Origin: Amaranthus tricolor
Lineage: Eukaryota > Streptophyta > Magnoliopsida > Caryophyllales > Amaranthaceae
Reading direction: 5' to 3'
DNA length: 64,000 bases
Assembly: GCF_026212465.1 (NCBI RefSeq)
Contig: NC_080048.1
Span: 35,895,700 to 35,959,699 of the forward strand
The notes under the pieces are model-generated. The model had not been told where the DNA came from, searched no databases, and saw nothing but the letters and a program-made list of their open reading frames with translations. Positions 60,851 through 64,000 of the stretch are shown here, piece by piece (the first letter of the stretch is position 1; every line of letters starts with the position of its first letter). The translations under genes were made by a program, and so were the position numbers.

Positions 60851-63800
60851 CTTAGAGTCTACTTGAGGTGAATTCTATACATAGCCTTACTCACAATAAT
60901 ATAATAACAATAATGATGATAAAAAAAATAACAAACATATATTTGAGAACAAATCTTTATGAACATAATCATATTGATAAGCACACTTGAATGCTAAATG
61001 GTCTAACTAAATGGGTTTGTTCTCTTGGCTTTCCCTCTCTATTAATTCAAATTAATTAATTAATTAAGGATTCGTCCATGATAAATTTTGTGAGTAGTAA
61101 TAAGTATATAAGGCATGACCGCATGAGGCATGGATGGAATGTTAATGAAGCCCATCATGACCTGCAGTTTTCAACTTATTATGTACGGGAGACGGGACTT
61201 CTAAATTCTCATCATTATTCTTTTCTCATAATTCTGCCCATTTTTGTTTGCTTAACTCCTTAACCTATTTCTTAAACAACATTCGAATTCAAAACTTAAA
61301 TCCATGTCATCCATTTTGTCCCATTATTTTGTACTTTCTTCGTTATACTATATCTGCTATATTTCACTTTTTATGTCATCCAATTATTTTCATCATTTAT
61401 ATTTCTTTCGTTTCTTGTTGTTCTTTCCGTTTATTTTTTACACAGTTTTCAAAGCAAATTTTAAACCTTAATATATCTAAATATGAATAATAAAAGATTA
61501 TAAAAAATATATAATAAAAAAGAATACATCAAAACGAATTTAACGAGATGTCACATAAATATATGTTTTCTTCTAAACATGTGTCAAAAACATCAATTAA
61601 ATTTTTCTCTCCTTAAGAAGGAATATTCCAAATATGAATAACATTTGAGAACGGAGGGAGTATATTAAACTATACACATGATCTAAGAATTATAAAAAGT
61701 TAACATTATGAAAGTATGCGATTAGACTATTTAAACATGATTCCACTTGAGTATATTTTTTTTATACATTAGTCGCAATGTATAAAATAAGCTTGAACGA
61801 TGAGTAGTGTCAAAAATCGCTATATAGCAAGTATTTGAGAACAAAAGAAGTATCATTTATAAGAAAAAAATTGCAGCGATGAGTAATTTCATAGTGATCA
61901 CACTTTTACAATATTTGGATGGAGGGAATTGGAAAGAAGACAAATAGAGGGATTAGGAATGGGTCGGATAACGATCGGATCGGGTCGGACTTAAGTAAAT
62001 ATGAAGCGAGTTGGATAAGGACCCTGTAAATTTAATATGGGCTTTAAATGGGCTGGACTTTTAAAACCCAGGCATAGCCTAAACTGGACCATTTTTATTA
62101 CTAAAGTTATTTTAATCCCCATTTATCAATATACAACAATTAAATTATCATTTATAATAATTAAATTGAAAAAAAATTAATAATTTTTATTGACATTGTC
62201 ATTTATAATATTTAAAGTATTTATTAATTATGCTATTTACAAAGACATGTTTCCAACCCTTATTAAGCCCTTATATATAGTCTGCTTCATTTTAATTATA
62301 GTAGAGCTTGTTTCGGCCTAGCCCTTACAAAGCTCTTATAAAAACGGGTAGGATAAGAGCTCAAAATAAAGACCCGACGACCCATTAAACACCCCTAATT
62401 AGAAGGAAAATGCTTTTCTTTGCTTGAATAATAATTTTGAAAAGGGGGGATTTATAAGGAAGCAAATTGGAGGGACTAATGTCTCTATTTTTATTAAAAT
62501 TCAAATCTTTCTAAAGATGGACAAAATTTTATGAAAAATAATTATCCACTCGTACCTTTTTGTTTGTTTACTAAATTTTTTGTACATTTTTCAAAGTATA
62601 TTTTAAGTTTCAGTATCTCTATATATGCATCATAAAAAGTGTATAATCAAAAACTATAAATAAAAATAAATCTAATAAAATTACTTCATGTGAAAATATT
62701 TTATATATCTAAAAAGGGTCTTAATCAAATAGCTCTCTCTTAATATGAAATATTCTAATATCGATGAGCAAAGGGGAACAAAGAGATTACTTCTTTTCCT
62801 CTCGTCTCGTTTCCTTTCTTCCTCAACAAGGGATATGTCCCTTACCCGTAATATTATCTCCCCTTTCTTTTCATTTTCTTCTCTTCTTTACCTCATAAAT
62901 TCTTAAGCCAACCATTATTATAATTTGATAAAATAAAAATTTTATACATTTTTAAGGTCATTAGCCATTGTAAATATTTTATTTTCTTTTTAATCAATTT
63001 TTACTCACTTGGTTCTCATATAAATTGTTTAGGTACAATAAGAAAAGTAAAATATTTTGGATGAAAATAAAAAAATAGATAATGAAGTTTATAAGTATTA
63101 AAAGATATTAGAATTAAGATGATCAGAACTAAATTATTTTTTCAAAAAAACATTAAATTTACAACAAATATAACATAAATAAAAATATTTTTCATAGGAA
63201 TGCATATTGAAACCACTCGTAAATGGTAAATGATAATATGAAAAAGAAACAAGGAAGTACGTAATAAGAAAAACTAATGTGCCCCAAAAGGATGATCGCG
63301 ACACTTGTTTTTATGAAAAAAGGGTAATGATAACATAAATTTAACAAAAATCTTAATTTTTTGTTAACCAAGTGAAAAAGTCAAAAACTTAGATCATGCG
63401 AAATTAAAAAAACGCTTGTCTACTATGTGAAATAGCAACAAAATTCAGGGTTATTACATGGAATTTCTCTATTTAATATTCGAATTATTATATATTATAT
63501 TAAAATAATTCATTCAATCGAAAATATGTTTGTGTTTATATTAAGTACTCCCTTTACTCTTTTTTGTTTGTTCACTTAGTTTTTTCAACGATTTTCAAAG
63601 CAAATTTTAAAACTTGATATCTCTTAATATGCTATTATGCATCATAAAAAATTATAAGAAGTTTATAATAAATATTTTTACAGTAAGACAATCTAATCAG
63701 ATCTCATATAAATAAACTTTACATTTTTAATGTATTCATCAAACCTTATAAAATATCCTCTCTCCAAAAATTCTAAACTAGATAAATAAAAATGAAAAGT

Positions 63801-64000
63801 GGTATTTAATTTATTGATTAATAATATTTGTTACAAAAGATCAACCGAGAACATCTTTATATTAAACCTCTAAAATTGATGTGTGGAAGACATTTAATGA
63901 CTAATGCATGCTGTAATCACCAAATGACATTATTACGCACCTTCTTTGAGCCTGATCAAATCCCCCACCATATTCAAATCACAAAAGCCAAGAATTTGGA
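60851..64000. other. Intergenic with several short repeats
   Basis: No gene supported. 61330-61860 is a CTTCCTCC-type MITE (CTGCTATATTTCACTTTTTA; GTATGCGATTAGACTATTT) interrupted by another at 61417-61662 that ends GAGAACGGAGGGAGTAT. Relatives of the latter are at 62540-62790 and 63548-63795 (shared TTTCAAAG(C/T)A(A/T)ATTTTAA and GCATCATAAAAA). 61945-62400 has GGGTCGGATAACGATC at one end and GACCCATTAAACACCCC at the other, an AGAGGTGTTCA-like MITE. A possible exon at the extreme right edge could not be identified. Confidence 0.5.

Noticed and set aside
63940..64000. Possible minus-strand exon at the right edge (GDLIRLKEG then a GTGCGT donor-like site)
   Set aside because: Too short, truncated by the window, and not matching poly(A) polymerase exons I know.

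Overview
This is a gene-poor, AT-rich stretch of a eudicot nuclear genome. Evidence for this is plant-type split genes (Aux/IAA, a 2-oxoglutarate dioxygenase, a nuclear poly(A) polymerase fragment), long (AT)n tracts, and dense LINE, SINE, MITE, LTR and MULE remains. An L1-type LINE whose ORF1 starts with an RRM domain resembles the BNR LINEs first described in Beta vulgaris. With the style of the MITEs and SINEs, this makes Caryophyllales (Amaranthaceae) a reasonable but unproven guess.

Layout: 1-7527 is a nearly full-length LINE on the minus strand, bounded by (AT)n on both sides. 7.5-28.7 kb has no convincing host gene; it holds an LTR fragment, a solo LTR with target duplication, SINE pieces, several MITEs, a poly-C tract and an unclassified repeat region near 20.9-24.9 kb. 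28990-36740 is a complete 7.75 kb Mutator-like element (MULE) with terminal inverted repeats and a near-perfect 9-bp target duplication. It carries two converging genes: a plus-strand FAR1/MULE transposase that splicing joins to an OTU-type cysteine protease domain, and a minus-strand plant mobile domain (PMD) protein. Promoter-like TATA boxes lie near or inside each inverted repeat, and the long first intron of each gene contains large palindromes built on a GTCGCCC core. Each gene is disabled by only one or two small lesions.

Host genes: 38238-42470 (+) is an intact five-exon Aux/IAA repressor of the IAA26/IAA18 type. 52077-55269 (+) is an intact three-exon 2-oxoglutarate/Fe(II) dioxygenase of the AOP/DAO-like group. 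57891-58956 (-) is the C-terminal part of a nuclear poly(A) polymerase; its upstream exons are not seen in the remaining 5 kb, and its last exon has an apparent frameshift. Introns of all three are loaded with MITE, SINE or TRIM-like sequence. The rest of the right half is intergenic DNA with a solo copia-type LTR (45121-45812), a clean Stowaway-type MITE (43821-44180) and many related short repeats.

The host genes show no sign of acting together; the only genes that plainly form a unit are the two inside the MULE.
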